Assembly (NCBI RefSeq): GCF_001523745.2
Contig: NZ_CP013387.1
Span: 1,426,001-1,490,000 of the forward strand
Length of the DNA stretch: 64,000 nucleotides
Direction of reading: 5' to 3'
DNA from: Burkholderia mayonis
GTDB lineage: Bacteria > Pseudomonadota > Gammaproteobacteria > Burkholderiales > Burkholderiaceae
A model generated the notes under the pieces. The model was not told the DNA's origin, ran no database searches, and saw only the letters and a list, made by a program, of their open reading frames with translations. Shown in pieces: positions 8,974-17,948 of the stretch. Every line of letters starts with the position of its first letter. The stretch's first letter is position 1. Position numbers and translations under genes: made by a program.

Positions 8974-9792
8974 CTAGCCGACGAGGTAGTTGTCGCGCTT
9001 GCCGCGAATCTGGTTGACGTTGTCGGCCAGTTCCGAGAATTCGATGCCGATGCTGTATTTCTTGCCGTCGATCTTCATCACGCAGCCGCCGCTGCCTCGG
9101 AAGCAGAACACGCGCAGGAGATCGATGAGCTCGCGCGCGACGTAGGTCGCGTTCGGATCGATCTCCATCGCCTCGTTGGTTTCGGTGATCTTCTTGCGCG
9201 TGCCTTTGTGCCGCTGCCGGAATAGCTGATAGGTGCCGCTTTCGATGCTCGGCCAGGTCGTCTGGAACAGCTCGACCGACGCGTCCATGTGCTTGTCGTA
9301 GATGACGTCGCCCGTGTCCGTTCCATCGATCAGCACGCGCTTCTGGCTGATGACCGGCCCCGCGTCGACCGCCGACACGATCCGGTGAATGCTGACGCCC
9401 GCCGGCGTGCCGTCGAGCACGGCCCACGCGTAGTAATAGAAGCCCTTGTTGTACGGCAGATAGCCCGGATGCAGATTGATCGAATCCTTCGTCGGCAGCT
9501 CGATGAAGCGATCGTCGAGGATGTAGTCGAAGTAGACCGAAACGATGAAGTCCGGCGCGAGCGGCGCGATCAGCTCGTCGAAGCGGGCGCGCGCATCGAG
9601 GATATCGATCGGCGGAATGCCGTGCCGCTCGCACACCTCGACGATTTCGTCGAGGTGCGTCGCGTTCGCTTCCGGATGGACGATTGCGCCGACGACCTCG
9701 ACGCTCGCCCTCTTTGCCAGATATGTAAGCGTTTCCAGCCCTGCGACGTTGTCAATGCAGAGCAGGACTTTCTCGCGAGTCATGTCATTCAT
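8974..9792 (-). CDS. Formyltransferase-family protein (methionyl-tRNA formyltransferase-like)
   Basis: 272 residues. The formyltransferase catalytic triad is kept: Asn106 and His108 in INLHPGYLP and Asp143 in SAVDAGPVI. Such enzymes move a formyl group from 10-formyltetrahydrofolate to an amine. There is no tRNA-binding C-terminal domain of the Fmt type, so a small-molecule amine is more likely. A weak AGGA site precedes ATG 9792; ATG 9783 is an alternative. Its place between the argG-like gene and the methyltransferase suggests that it acts on the same amino acid building block. Confidence 0.82.
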   Translation of the reverse strand: MNDMTREKVLLCIDNVAGLETLTYLAKRASVEVVGAIVHPEANATHLDEIVEVCERHGIPPIDILDARARFDELIAPLAPDFIVSVYFDYILDDRFIELPTKDSINLHPGYLPYNKGFYYYAWAVLDGTPAGVSIHRIVSAVDAGPVISQKRVLIDGTDTGDVIYDKHMDASVELFQTTWPSIESGTYQLFRQRHKGTRKKITETNEAMEIDPNATYVARELIDLLRVFCFRGSGGCVMKIDGKKYSIGIEFSELADNVNQIRGKRDNYLVG

Positions 9793-9848
9793 GTAGGAAT
9801 CCTATTCGGATCGCGCACGAAAGCGCGTCGAGCCGTTGATCGGATCAG

Positions 9849-10949
9849 TCAGCGATCCGCGCCGCGATACTTGAGGACGTAGCAGATGCCGAAACCGGAC
9901 GGATCCGCCTTCGGGCTCGTGACCTCGTCCCGGACGACGTCGTAGCCCGCTTCCGCGAAGATTACGTCCCACTCGCGCTTCGGCAGCAGCAGCTGATTGG
10001 TGAACGGATGCAGCAGGAAATACGGGTTGTAATACCCACGGCCCATCGGCGACTGCATGACGCCGCGATTGTCGATGTCATAGTCGACTTCCATCACCAT
10101 CAAGTAGCTGTCGGCGAATTTCCGGCCCAGCTTGCGCAGATACTCGATGAACGCCGGCCGGCCGATCTGCGCGATGATTTCCTGCAGCACGAAGCCGAAC
10201 AAGATGAAATCGGGCTGCTCGTCGATCTCGTAATCCAGCGCATCGACGTTGACGAGACGCACCTGCTCCTGCAACCCCATTTCCGCAACCTTCTTCAGGC
10301 CGGCTTCGTACGCGCTCGTATCCGGCTCGATGCCGATCGCCTTGATGTCGCCCAGTTCTTTCGCGAGCGTGCACAGGTAGAGCGCGTTGCCGCAGCCAAA
10401 GTCGACGATCTGCTTCGCATCCGGCTTCACCGACTCGATGAAAGCCTTGGTGATCGGAATCGTGTCGTACTTCGAAATCTGGCAACTGCCGATGCCAACC
10501 CACTTGCCGTCGCGCTTGTAGCCGCCGATGCCTTCCTTCAGCATCGCGCCGATATTCGAGAAGATGCTGTCGTAACCGCCGATCAGGATGTTGAACCACC
10601 CTTCGTAGTGTTTGATGCGGGAGCCGTAATCGGACAGCCGGAAAGATACCGCGTCCTCGCGCCCTTCCTTGACGAGCAGTCCTTCGACGGTCAGATACTC
10701 GAACACGGTGCGCAACAGGTACGGATCGAGCGAACGGCCGCTCGCGATTTCGTCGATGGACTTGCCCGCGAGCAGATCGTCGAACACGCCGAGCTTGAGC
10801 ATCTGGAAGATCACCTTCGCACCGACGAAGCCTTTCACATAGTCGAGCGTCTTGAACATTTCGGGCTGGAACCAGCGCGAATCCAGAATTTCTTCGACAG
10901 ACAGGTCTTCTTCGTGCGCTTGCGCACGAACGAGCGTTGCAGCGGTCAT
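9849..10949 (-). CDS. SAM-dependent methyltransferase, 2-ketoarginine-methyltransferase-like
   Basis: 366 residues with an N-terminal helical dimerisation/winged-helix part (about 1-130) and a class I methyltransferase fold with motif I VDFGCGNALYL near residue 185. The overall layout, and phrases such as KHYEGWFNILIGGYDS, resemble the 2-oxoacid C-methyltransferases of the MrsA type that methylate 2-ketoarginine for 3-methylarginine. That resemblance is from memory and moderate. The adjacent aminotransferase would interconvert amino acid and oxoacid, as such a pathway needs. Confidence 0.8.
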   Translation of the reverse strand: MTAATLVRAQAHEEDLSVEEILDSRWFQPEMFKTLDYVKGFVGAKVIFQMLKLGVFDDLLAGKSIDEIASGRSLDPYLLRTVFEYLTVEGLLVKEGREDAVSFRLSDYGSRIKHYEGWFNILIGGYDSIFSNIGAMLKEGIGGYKRDGKWVGIGSCQISKYDTIPITKAFIESVKPDAKQIVDFGCGNALYLCTLAKELGDIKAIGIEPDTSAYEAGLKKVAEMGLQEQVRLVNVDALDYEIDEQPDFILFGFVLQEIIAQIGRPAFIEYLRKLGRKFADSYLMVMEVDYDIDNRGVMQSPMGRGYYNPYFLLHPFTNQLLLPKREWDVIFAEAGYDVVRDEVTSPKADPSGFGICYVLKYRGADR

Positions 10950-10958
10950 GGAGTCACC

Positions 10959-11981
10959 TTATGAGTGGTCGGAATATTCGGCCAGCGCCGCGAGCAACCG
11001 ATCGTTGTCCTCTTCACGGCCGATGCTGATCCTGATGTGATGATGAAGTCCGAACTGGCCGGCGTCCTTCACCTGAATGCCCCGCTCGCGCAGGAACTGC
11101 AGCGTGCGCTCGCCGACGGCGTTTTTGACGAGAATGAAATTGGCTTCGGATGACGCGACGCGGTAGCCGAGCGCGCGCAGCGCATCAGCGACGCGGCGAC
11201 GCTCCGCGAGCGTCATCGCGATGTGCGCTTCACGCGCATGATCGTTGTCGAGCGCGGCTTCGAGCGCATGCAGATCGAGCGTGCCGACGTTGCAGAACCA
11301 CTGCTTGCGTTTCATCGACGCAATCAGCTCGCGTGGCCCGAACAGTGCACCGAGCCGCAAACCGGCGAGACCGTAGGATTTAGAAAACGAGCGAAACACC
11401 AGTTCGTTCTCACCGTAAGCCAGGCCGCGTGTGCGAAACGACGAATAATCGACGTAGGTTTCGTCGATCAACAGCTTGCCCGCGCGCCGCCTCAATTGAT
11501 CGAGCTCGCCGGCCGTCAGCGCCTGGCCGGTCGGATTCGACGGATTGGCGAGTACGACGCAATCGTTGCTCGACACTCGCGCGAGATCGTCCGGTTTCAA
11601 CAGCAGATCGTCGGTCAGACCGATTTCGAAGTGCCTGAGCCCGCTGACGGCAATCCGCCCGCGATAGCCGTCGAAGCCCGGCCACGCGGTGACGAATCGC
11701 ATCGACGAAAACTCAGCGCTGACTCGATCGAAGCATTCGTCGATGCCGCGCACCAGCATCAGGTTGTCCTCGGGACAATCGAAATGCTCCGCGAGCTTTT
11801 GCATGATTCTCGGTTCGGCGTCGAACGGGTAGCGATTGATTCGTGCGGCCGCGACCGCGATCGCGGCCCGCACACGCGGCTCCACCGCTTCCGGGTTTTC
11901 ATTGAACGCCAGACAGACAGCTTCCGCAGATGCCCGTTCTTCCATCAGTACTTCGGTATCCTTTGCTTCACCAACGCTCAC
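10959..11981 (-). CDS. PLP aminotransferase, HisC-like (class I/II)
   Basis: About 340 residues of the histidinol-phosphate aminotransferase subfamily: LAFNENP near the N-terminus, ANPSNPTG in the PLP-aspartate region, and the Schiff-base lysine in FRSFSKSYGLAG. I chose GTG at 11981 because AAGGA lies seven bases before it and this leaves a normal-length arm before the NENP motif; ATG at 11945 is the alternative. It lies 9 bases upstream of the methyltransferase. Together they could take an amino acid to its 2-oxoacid, C-methylate it and return it. The actual amino acid is unknown. Confidence 0.83.
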   Translation of the reverse strand: MSVGEAKDTEVLMEERASAEAVCLAFNENPEAVEPRVRAAIAVAAARINRYPFDAEPRIMQKLAEHFDCPEDNLMLVRGIDECFDRVSAEFSSMRFVTAWPGFDGYRGRIAVSGLRHFEIGLTDDLLLKPDDLARVSSNDCVVLANPSNPTGQALTAGELDQLRRRAGKLLIDETYVDYSSFRTRGLAYGENELVFRSFSKSYGLAGLRLGALFGPRELIASMKRKQWFCNVGTLDLHALEAALDNDHAREAHIAMTLAERRRVADALRALGYRVASSEANFILVKNAVGERTLQFLRERGIQVKDAGQFGLHHHIRISIGREEDNDRLLAALAEYSDHS

Positions 11982-12043
11982 GATTTCATCCTTGCCGATT
12001 CTAATGATTGTCGATTCTTGCCTGATGCATCGTGCGGATGGAA

Positions 12044-12928
12044 TCAGCGGGGTGGGGGATTCAGACCGGCCCGCTCGTTTTCCATGCCCTTCCAGCGCCA
12101 GCCCTCGAACGCACGCTTCATGTACTCGGTGAAGAACTCGGGCACCAGTCGGAACAGTTGCGGATACGTGATGAAGAACGTGCTGATGGAAATCGAAATG
12201 TCCATCGAGATCACACAGTGCCCCCAGTTGCGCGGAATGTGCAGCGTCTCGCCCGGTTCGATGATCGCCCGGTACGGCGTGCAGTGCCGATAGTTCGGAT
12301 AGCGCTCGAGATCCGGCTTCTCGAAATCGACCGGACTGAACGTCTCGCGCTCGAACTGGCCGATATAGAGATTCTTGCTGACCTGGTCCGGCGGAAACAG
12401 GTACACCATCTTCCGGCCCACGACCTGCGTCAGGAAATTCGGCATCGGATCGGTATGGGTCGGCGTGTGCGTGCCGGCCGGTCCGATCCACAGATACGAA
12501 TCCATGTGCGCGCCGGGAATGTGCTCGATATGCCCCTGCACATACGGATGCGGCGCGAGATCGGCGCGCAGGTTCGGAAAGCTCTTGCGGAACGGATGCG
12601 ACGCCATGTAGTACATGTGATCCGGCTTCGTCCGCAGGATGTGGATCAAATCCTTCAGCTTGAGCTCCTGGAAGCGCAGGTGCTTGACGTAACCTTGTGG
12701 GCTGTTGTTGCCGGGTCCGCGCTCGTCAGGCTGAAAGCTCTCGACGCCGATGGTCTCGTCGCCGAAATTGCGCTCGAAGTAGTTGAGCGACCATTTCTGC
12801 ATCGCCGGCCACGCGTCGAGCGCCCTCGCGATCTTCACCGGACGCTCTTTTTCCAGGTAATGCTTGCGGAAATCCGACACTTTGGGTCGAACCAGCGTTT
12901 CGATAGGCAGAATTTCATCGTACGGCAT
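12044..12928 (-). CDS. JmjC/cupin-8-type Fe(II)/2-oxoglutarate oxygenase
   Basis: 294 residues. The iron facial triad is visible as His158 and Asp160 in THTDPM and His237 in NWGHCV, with Lys173 as a candidate 2-oxoglutarate ligand (GRKMVYLFPP). These enzymes hydroxylate free or carrier-bound amino acids or proteins. The start ATG lies inside the last codons of the MbtH gene (14-base overlap), so translation is coupled. In context it is a candidate for hydroxylating the arginine-like or diaminobutyrate building block. Confidence 0.85.
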   Translation of the reverse strand: MPYDEILPIETLVRPKVSDFRKHYLEKERPVKIARALDAWPAMQKWSLNYFERNFGDETIGVESFQPDERGPGNNSPQGYVKHLRFQELKLKDLIHILRTKPDHMYYMASHPFRKSFPNLRADLAPHPYVQGHIEHIPGAHMDSYLWIGPAGTHTPTHTDPMPNFLTQVVGRKMVYLFPPDQVSKNLYIGQFERETFSPVDFEKPDLERYPNYRHCTPYRAIIEPGETLHIPRNWGHCVISMDISISISTFFITYPQLFRLVPEFFTEYMKRAFEGWRWKGMENERAGLNPPPR

Positions 12929-13139
12929 AGTCGATTCCCGAGCCCGAATGTTGATTGAGATGCTCGCGGACGCTGGCAGGAACCATGTCCGTCCATAGTT
13001 GCTCGATGCGTTGCAGGCACTGCTGCTTCGTCGCAGGTTCGCCGACCGTTTCCCAGCCGGCGGGAAGGCTTCGCCCATCCATCCAGACCGAATACTGGCC
13101 CTCATTATTTCGCACCACGAAGTGCAATTCGTCGTCCAT
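12915..13139 (-). CDS. MbtH-like protein
   Basis: 74 residues. It keeps the MbtH hallmarks: NNEGQYSVW, PAGWETVG and the C-terminal LWTDMVPASVREH with the conserved tryptophans. MbtH-like proteins bind and stabilise adenylation domains of nonribosomal peptide synthetases. It is the first gene of the leftward operon. No adenylation domain occurs in this window, so its partner must be beyond the left edge or elsewhere in the genome. Confidence 0.93.
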   Translation of the reverse strand: MDDELHFVVRNNEGQYSVWMDGRSLPAGWETVGEPATKQQCLQRIEQLWTDMVPASVREHLNQHSGSGIDYAVR

Positions 13140-13289
13140 AGCTGATTCCCAGGGAAAGCAAGGTGATGTGCCGGTTTTTTGCCGTGGCGGCACGCAGGTG
13201 AAATCGCGCGAAGCCATTGGCTGGAAAGACGCACCGGATGTACTGCCTTGGCATCGCTCGGATGCAAGTCCGCGACCACGCCCAACGCA

Positions 13290-13317
13290 TTAAGTACTTC
13301 AGCGAATTAAGTATTTC
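13290..13317. repeat. Direct repeat TTAAGTAYTTC, 17-base period
   Basis: TTAAGTACTTC at 13290-13300 and TTAAGTATTTC at 13307-13317 differ at one base. They lie 150-180 bases upstream of the MbtH start, a plausible activator-binding position. Function is inferred. Confidence 0.5.
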
Positions 13318-13341
13318 TGCTGCGTGAATTGTCCCCTGAAC

Positions 13342-13359
13342 TAACCTGATATCTGGTTA
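13342..13359. promoter_or_regulatory. 18-base dyad, candidate operator
   Basis: TAACCTGATATCTGGTTA is symmetric except for one mismatched pair (T opposite T) flanking the central GATATC. It sits in the middle of the divergent promoter region and resembles a dimeric regulator site. It does not match the lux-box pattern well. Confidence 0.45.
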
Positions 13360-13366
13360 TTGGGCA

Positions 13367-13382
13367 TGCATTTTTCAATGCA
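13367..13382. repeat. Perfect 6-4-6 inverted repeat
   Basis: TGCATT-TTTC-AATGCA lies eight bases beyond the 18-base dyad. It could be part of a compound operator or a short RNA hairpin; the sequence alone does not decide. Confidence 0.4.
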
Positions 13383-14082
13383 CTTTCATCTTCAAGGCAC
13401 GAATAGAATTGGGCATAACTTCTCACGTGTCAAGCAATTTTGCGGCAAGGTGTCCTGCTTTATTTCAAACAGCAACGCATACCTGACAAATATTACAGGC
13501 GCAAAATTTACACACGGATGGCGCAAAGATTTCATTAACGGATGACAACCAGGAGGCGCGGCGCTTGCGGAGACCGATGCTTATGTTGCTCGCCGTCTGC
13601 TTCGAGGATTCAGCCAGCGCTTACTTGCCATCCGTTATCCCAGATATCGAAGGGGCGATCTATATCCATGAATCAAAACGTTATTTCCACGTCGCACACG
13701 TGCCAAATCAATCTTGCCGACTGGACTTCAGATTCGCGTGCCCGCTTATTAATTAAGCACGCACGTTATGCAAAATGTTGAATTTCGTTATGCCGATGAC
13801 GCCCAGAAATTTTTACCGAACAAGCGTTGGTTTAAAAAACATGCCAATTTCAAACGGATATACAAATCTCATCGACATCACCAGAGTCATCTGAAATTCA
13901 CTTGTATGAAATAGTTTCCACAAAACAAATAGATTGACCGATTATTTTCCGGTCGTTTTATCATTGCAATGAAGGCAACTAATTGCGCATTCGAAATGGG
14001 GCGGCTCCACTCGGGGCCCCGCTGCCCGACTGCAAAATGGGACGCGCATTTCGCGACATCGAACCCTGGAGCTCTTACACGC

Positions 14083-15972
14083 ATGCACGTTTCGATCGAT
14101 ACGTCCACCGAAGCCAACTCGCAGACACCGGATTGTCACGATGTCGATTCAGACGTAAGCACGCTCGATATGCCGAGAAGCGCCGATCTGAATCGGATTG
14201 CCGGAACTGTCGACGGCGGTGCGGCGAACGTCGAGCGAACCGCTCCGCTCACCCGCACGCTGGAGCGGATGCTGGCGCGCCATCTGCTCGATCGATGCGG
14301 CGACGGCCCGTTGGCGGCGGCGCACGTCACGCTCGACTCACGGGCCCATCTCGATGCGTTGCTGGAAGCACTGCAGCGCGCAACGGATCGGCACGCGAGT
14401 CTGCGAACGGGCATCTTTTGGGAACGCCTGCGGCGGCCGATGCAAGTCACGCTTCGCAAGGTTCGCCTGCCGGTGCACACGGCCCTGCTCGATCCCGACC
14501 TCGATCCCGCCGCGCAGTTGGCGGCGCTGGCCGCCCTGCCCGGCATGCGGATCGACGTGCAACGTCCGCCGTTGCTGCTCGCGTGCATCGCTCGCATCCC
14601 CGGCAGCGGGCAATGGCTGTTGCGGCTCGTGGCGGCCCCGATTGTGACCGGTTTCGACACGCTCGATGCGCTGCTCCGCGAAGCGGCGATCGACGTCGAA
14701 CGAGCGCACGGATCGGCGCCGTTTCACTGGATTGCCGAGACGGGCATCGAAGCGCGCGGACGCGAACCTGCGTCGTCGCCGACCGCAAGCGCGGTTTCGC
14801 CGTCGAACGACGTATCGCGCGATTCCGATGCGGGTTGCGAGTCGCCCGTCGAAGCGCGCATCGCCGCGATCGCGGCCGATCTGACAGATGTCACGCATTG
14901 CGGATCGCAAGACGATTGCTTCACACTCGGACGAACGTCGTTGCAAGCGCTTCAACTGGCGCTCCGGATCCGCGATGCGTTGCACATAACCGTGCCGATC
15001 GAGCAGATCTTCGCATGTCCGACCATCGTCGGGTTTGCCGCGTGCGTCGAACGACTGCGGTCGCGGGACGCACGCGACGACGTCCCGCAGGTGCCGACCG
15101 GCGAAAAGCCGGCGGGCGCGCACGCCCAGGCGCGCGCAGATGCGGATCGAACGGATTGCCTGCTCGTCATTCAGGCAGGCTGCGCCGGGCAAACGCCGGT
15201 GTTCTGCATCCCGGGCGCTGGCGCCAGCGTCGCATCGTTCGTTCCGCTCGCGAGCATGCTGCGCGCCGACGTGCCGGTATATGGCCTGCAGCCTCGCGGC
15301 CTCGACGGCCAGCGCCAGCCGGACCGGTCGGTCGAAGCAGCCGCGCGCCGGTACGTGCGGGCGATTCTGAATGCAAATCCGCCAGGACCGCCGCGCATCG
15401 TCGGTCACTCGTTCGGCGGCTGGGTCGCGCTCGAAACGGCGCGGCAGCTGGACGGCATGGGAAGGCGCTGCGCCCCGCTCGTCCTGCTCGATTCGATTCC
15501 GCCGCCCGCCCTGCAGGCATGGCGCGCGCCTTCCGATGCGGACATGCTGCGCACGCTGATCGGACTGCTGGAGCAGGCGGCCGGCGCGCCATCCGGGATC
15601 ACCGACGCAGAAATCACTCATTGCATCGCCGCGGGCGACGATGCACAGGATGCGTTCGTCCATGCCTACATGGTGAGGGCCGCGCTGCTGTCGCCGCGCG
15701 CGCCTGTCGCATCGGTGCGGCATCTGCGGCAGGTGTTCGATGCCAATTTGAGCACCTGCTACGCGCCACGCGGACGATACGCAGGCGACGCGACGGTGCT
15801 CGTCGCCAACGGCGATCGCGATGCAGGCGAGATGGTGCCGGCGTTCGGATGGACCGTGCTGATCGAGCGAGTCGACGCGGTCGTGACGCCGGGCAATCAC
15901 ATGAGCATGCTCGCGGCGCCATATGTTCGCCACGTCGCGCTGACGATGAAGGACGTGTGGCGAATGATCTGA
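14083..15972 (+). CDS. NRPS-like protein: truncated condensation-like domain, PCP, thioesterase
   Basis: 629 residues from ATG 14083; in-frame ATGs at 13969 and 13984 are possible. Residues about 50-215 resemble only the N-terminal half of a condensation domain ([11 protein letters not shown]), and the HHxxxDG active site is replaced by AAPIVTG at 184-190. Residues about 255-325 are a peptidyl carrier domain with the phosphopantetheine serine at 286 (LGRTSLQAL). Residues about 350-629 are an alpha/beta-hydrolase thioesterase with Ser443 (GHSFGGW), Asp470 and His606. There is no adenylation domain. It probably accepts a chain from another synthetase or ligase and releases the product by hydrolysis or cyclisation. 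Confidence 0.85.
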   Translation: MHVSIDTSTEANSQTPDCHDVDSDVSTLDMPRSADLNRIAGTVDGGAANVERTAPLTRTLERMLARHLLDRCGDGPLAAAHVTLDSRAHLDALLEALQRATDRHASLRTGIFWERLRRPMQVTLRKVRLPVHTALLDPDLDPAAQLAALAALPGMRIDVQRPPLLLACIARIPGSGQWLLRLVAAPIVTGFDTLDALLREAAIDVERAHGSAPFHWIAETGIEARGREPASSPTASAVSPSNDVSRDSDAGCESPVEARIAAIAADLTDVTHCGSQDDCFTLGRTSLQALQLALRIRDALHITVPIEQIFACPTIVGFAACVERLRSRDARDDVPQVPTGEKPAGAHAQARADADRTDCLLVIQAGCAGQTPVFCIPGAGASVASFVPLASMLRADVPVYGLQPRGLDGQRQPDRSVEAAARRYVRAILNANPPGPPRIVGHSFGGWVALETARQLDGMGRRCAPLVLLDSIPPPALQAWRAPSDADMLRTLIGLLEQAAGAPSGITDAEITHCIAAGDDAQDAFVHAYMVRAALLSPRAPVASVRHLRQVFDANLSTCYAPRGRYAGDATVLVANGDRDAGEMVPAFGWTVLIERVDAVVTPGNHMSMLAAPYVRHVALTMKDVWRMI

Positions 15973-16240
15973 ATCTGCGCGGCAGTGCGCGCCGATCGAT
16001 GCAATGTCGGTTCGTGGACGATATTCGTCGGTCGATATCGGCGCGCCGCGATTTGCGCCGGCCCGCTCGATCGGCACTCGAAATACGCGACCGACCGGCA
16101 CCGGGAATGGATGTCGCCAGCATCGGGGCGAACGGCGGACGATCGCGACGCAACCGCCCAACGATCGCATCGAAGCTCGGCCGCGCGGCCCGCCCATGCG
16201 CAGCTCGACACGCCCGCGACGCACGTCCATCGAAACCGTC

Positions 16241-17371
16241 TCACCAATGCAGACGCAACACGTCGGCATCGCATGCCGACACATGCGTGCCGAATCTCCG
16301 GCTTTCGCGCTCGAGCACCGCGTGCAGCCAGGTCTTCGCCTCGGCGCTCGCGTGCTGCAGCCGCAGGTTGCGAATCTGCATCGGCACCACCGACAGTTCG
16401 ACGAGCGCCCCGCTGTCCGCGTCGAGCACCGGAAAATACATCAGCGTGAGATCCGGCCGAAATTGCTGATGGCCGTGGATGCCTTCATAGTCGTTCAGAA
16501 AATCGCCGCAGCCGTAAAGAATCAGCCGCCCGCGGTATATCTCGATCCCTTTGACGTGGTGCGACGAATGGCCGTAGACGATGTCGGCCGCGCCCGTGTC
16601 GATCAGCCGGTGCGCGAATGCGTGCTCGTCGTCGCCGATCTCGAATCGCCAGTTGCCGCCCCAATGCAGCGAAACGACGACGAGATCCCCCGCGCGCCGC
16701 TGCGCCGCGATCCGTTCGCCGATCAGCGTCGCGCGCTCGGACGACAGATTCGCAAGATAGTTCAGGCCGCTGCGCCGTGCAGTCGCGGCCCACGACGGCG
16801 GAACGCCGCTCGTCTCGACCGCATACGCGTAGACGCGGATTCGGCGCCCGTTCGGCAGGTCGAGCGTGGCCGGCTCGGCGGCGCGCGCGTCGTCGTCGCC
16901 GGCGCCGGTGGTCCGGATGCCGGCCTGATGCAGCGTCTCCAGCGTGTCGGCGAGGCCGGCGCGCCCCCAGTCGAGCGAATGGTTGTTCGCAAGCACGCAG
17001 CAGTCGATGCGCGCGCTCGACACGCAGTCGATGTTGCGCGGATGCATCCGATATAGAACCGATTTGTCCGGCCAATGGTCGTCGCTCGTCGTGACCGCGG
17101 TTTCCAGATTGATGATCCGTGCGTGCGGCCGCATACGGTCGAGCTCCGCGAGCGCCTCGCCCCACGGGTATGCGTAGTCGACGCACGCGGGCAGCTTGCC
17201 GTTTGCGAGCTCGGCCAGGCGCACGTAGTCGCGCGCCGACCGGCAATAGCATTCGTATAGCTGAGGATCGCACGGGTGCGGCAGGATCTGGTCGATGCCG
17301 CGGCCCGTCATCACGTCGCCGCAGAGGAAAAGGCGCACGCGATCGTCGCGCGTGTCGTCGGCTTCATTCAT
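16241..17371 (-). CDS. CapA-family (PgsA-like) metallophosphatase-fold protein
   Basis: 376 residues with the CapA signature set: FLCGDVMTGRGID near the N-terminus, INLETAVT, LANNHSLDWG, SLHWGGNW and GHSSHHVKGIEIYRG. The family is named for polyglutamate capsule synthesis (PgsA/CapA). Here there is no capBC partner and no clear signal peptide or anchor, so the role is open. ATG 17371 was chosen as the first start compatible with the family N-terminus. It lies 149 bases downstream of the GYD gene and may be read from that gene's promoter. Confidence 0.85.
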   Translation of the reverse strand: MNEADDTRDDRVRLFLCGDVMTGRGIDQILPHPCDPQLYECYCRSARDYVRLAELANGKLPACVDYAYPWGEALAELDRMRPHARIINLETAVTTSDDHWPDKSVLYRMHPRNIDCVSSARIDCCVLANNHSLDWGRAGLADTLETLHQAGIRTTGAGDDDARAAEPATLDLPNGRRIRVYAYAVETSGVPPSWAATARRSGLNYLANLSSERATLIGERIAAQRRAGDLVVVSLHWGGNWRFEIGDDEHAFAHRLIDTGAADIVYGHSSHHVKGIEIYRGRLILYGCGDFLNDYEGIHGHQQFRPDLTLMYFPVLDADSGALVELSVVPMQIRNLRLQHASAEAKTWLHAVLERESRRFGTHVSACDADVLRLHW

Positions 17372-17520
17372 CGCATCAACGCGCGAACCGATCCGGTTCG
17401 CGCTCCTCCCGTGAAACGGTCCTTTGCCGCTCGTCAGGCGATGCGAGCCGTCGCGCAGCGATCGGCTGCGCATCTCCCGCATCGGTCAACTTCAATCGGC
17501 CTGCTTCAATCGGCCCGCGA

Positions 17521-17820
17521 TCAGCCGATCGATTCGATGATTTCCTTGAACGCACGCCACTCGGTCGCGGCCCATACTTCAGCGTGCGAGCGTCCGAGCG
17601 TGCGCAGGATCGCCGACACCTTGAACGCCGTCTCGATGTCCGGCGCGGAAAACACGTCGAGATAATCGTATGGCCCGAGGATCGCGTAGCTGTGCCGCCA
17701 TTCGATGCCCGGGCACGCTTCCTCGATTTCCTTGACCGCGCGCTTCTCGAGCGTCTCCATGCTCGACGGCGATTTCAGTCCCTCCGGGGACAAACGCGTC
17801 AACAGTATGAAGTCCGGCAT
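17521..17820 (-). CDS. GYD-domain protein
   Basis: 99 residues of the small GYD family, named for a Gly-Tyr-Asp motif seen here as GPYDYLDVF. It has a ferredoxin-like alpha/beta barrel pattern. Start ATG is preceded by AAGGAG. A perfect FNR-type box lies about 60-74 bases upstream of the start, so it is probably induced when oxygen is low. The biochemical role of the family is unknown. Confidence 0.85.
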   Translation of the reverse strand: MPDFILLTRLSPEGLKSPSSMETLEKRAVKEIEEACPGIEWRHSYAILGPYDYLDVFSAPDIETAFKVSAILRTLGRSHAEVWAATEWRAFKEIIESIG

Positions 17821-17880
17821 CGTCGTCTCCTTGCGCGCTGATCGATATATTCAAGCATTGCGCATCGGATCGCGCATCCA

Positions 17881-17894
17881 TTGATTACGATCAA
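17881..17894. promoter_or_regulatory. FNR/ANR box upstream of the GYD gene
   Basis: TTGATTACGATCAA matches the FNR/ANR consensus TTGAT-N4-ATCAA exactly. Its centre is 67 bases upstream of the GYD start, compatible with a site centred near -41.5 of a transcript with a short leader. Confidence 0.8.
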
Positions 17895-17948
17895 GGTCCG
17901 GACATGTCCGGGCATCGTGCGCCGTCCATCCGGGATCCCGTCCGCCCG

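Larger units (their letters stand above)
13140..14082. promoter_or_regulatory. AT-rich divergent intergenic region between the two arms of the cluster
   Basis: About 940 bases without a convincing gene, clearly richer in AT than the flanking DNA. It separates the leftward MbtH operon from the rightward PCP-thioesterase gene, so it should hold both promoters. Three ordered repeats near 13290-13382 are listed separately. A 37-codon frame at 13668-13781 lacks a well-placed ribosome site and was not called. Confidence 0.6.

Noticed and set aside
13342..13359. The 18-base dyad as a lux box
   Set aside because: Lacks the CTG-N10-CAG arms of Burkholderia LuxR-type sites; reported only as a generic operator candidate.
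13668..13781. 37-codon small ORF in the divergent region (starts MNQNVISTSH)
   Set aside because: Purine-rich stretch is too far from the ATG, no similarity or precursor-peptide features; kept only as a possibility.
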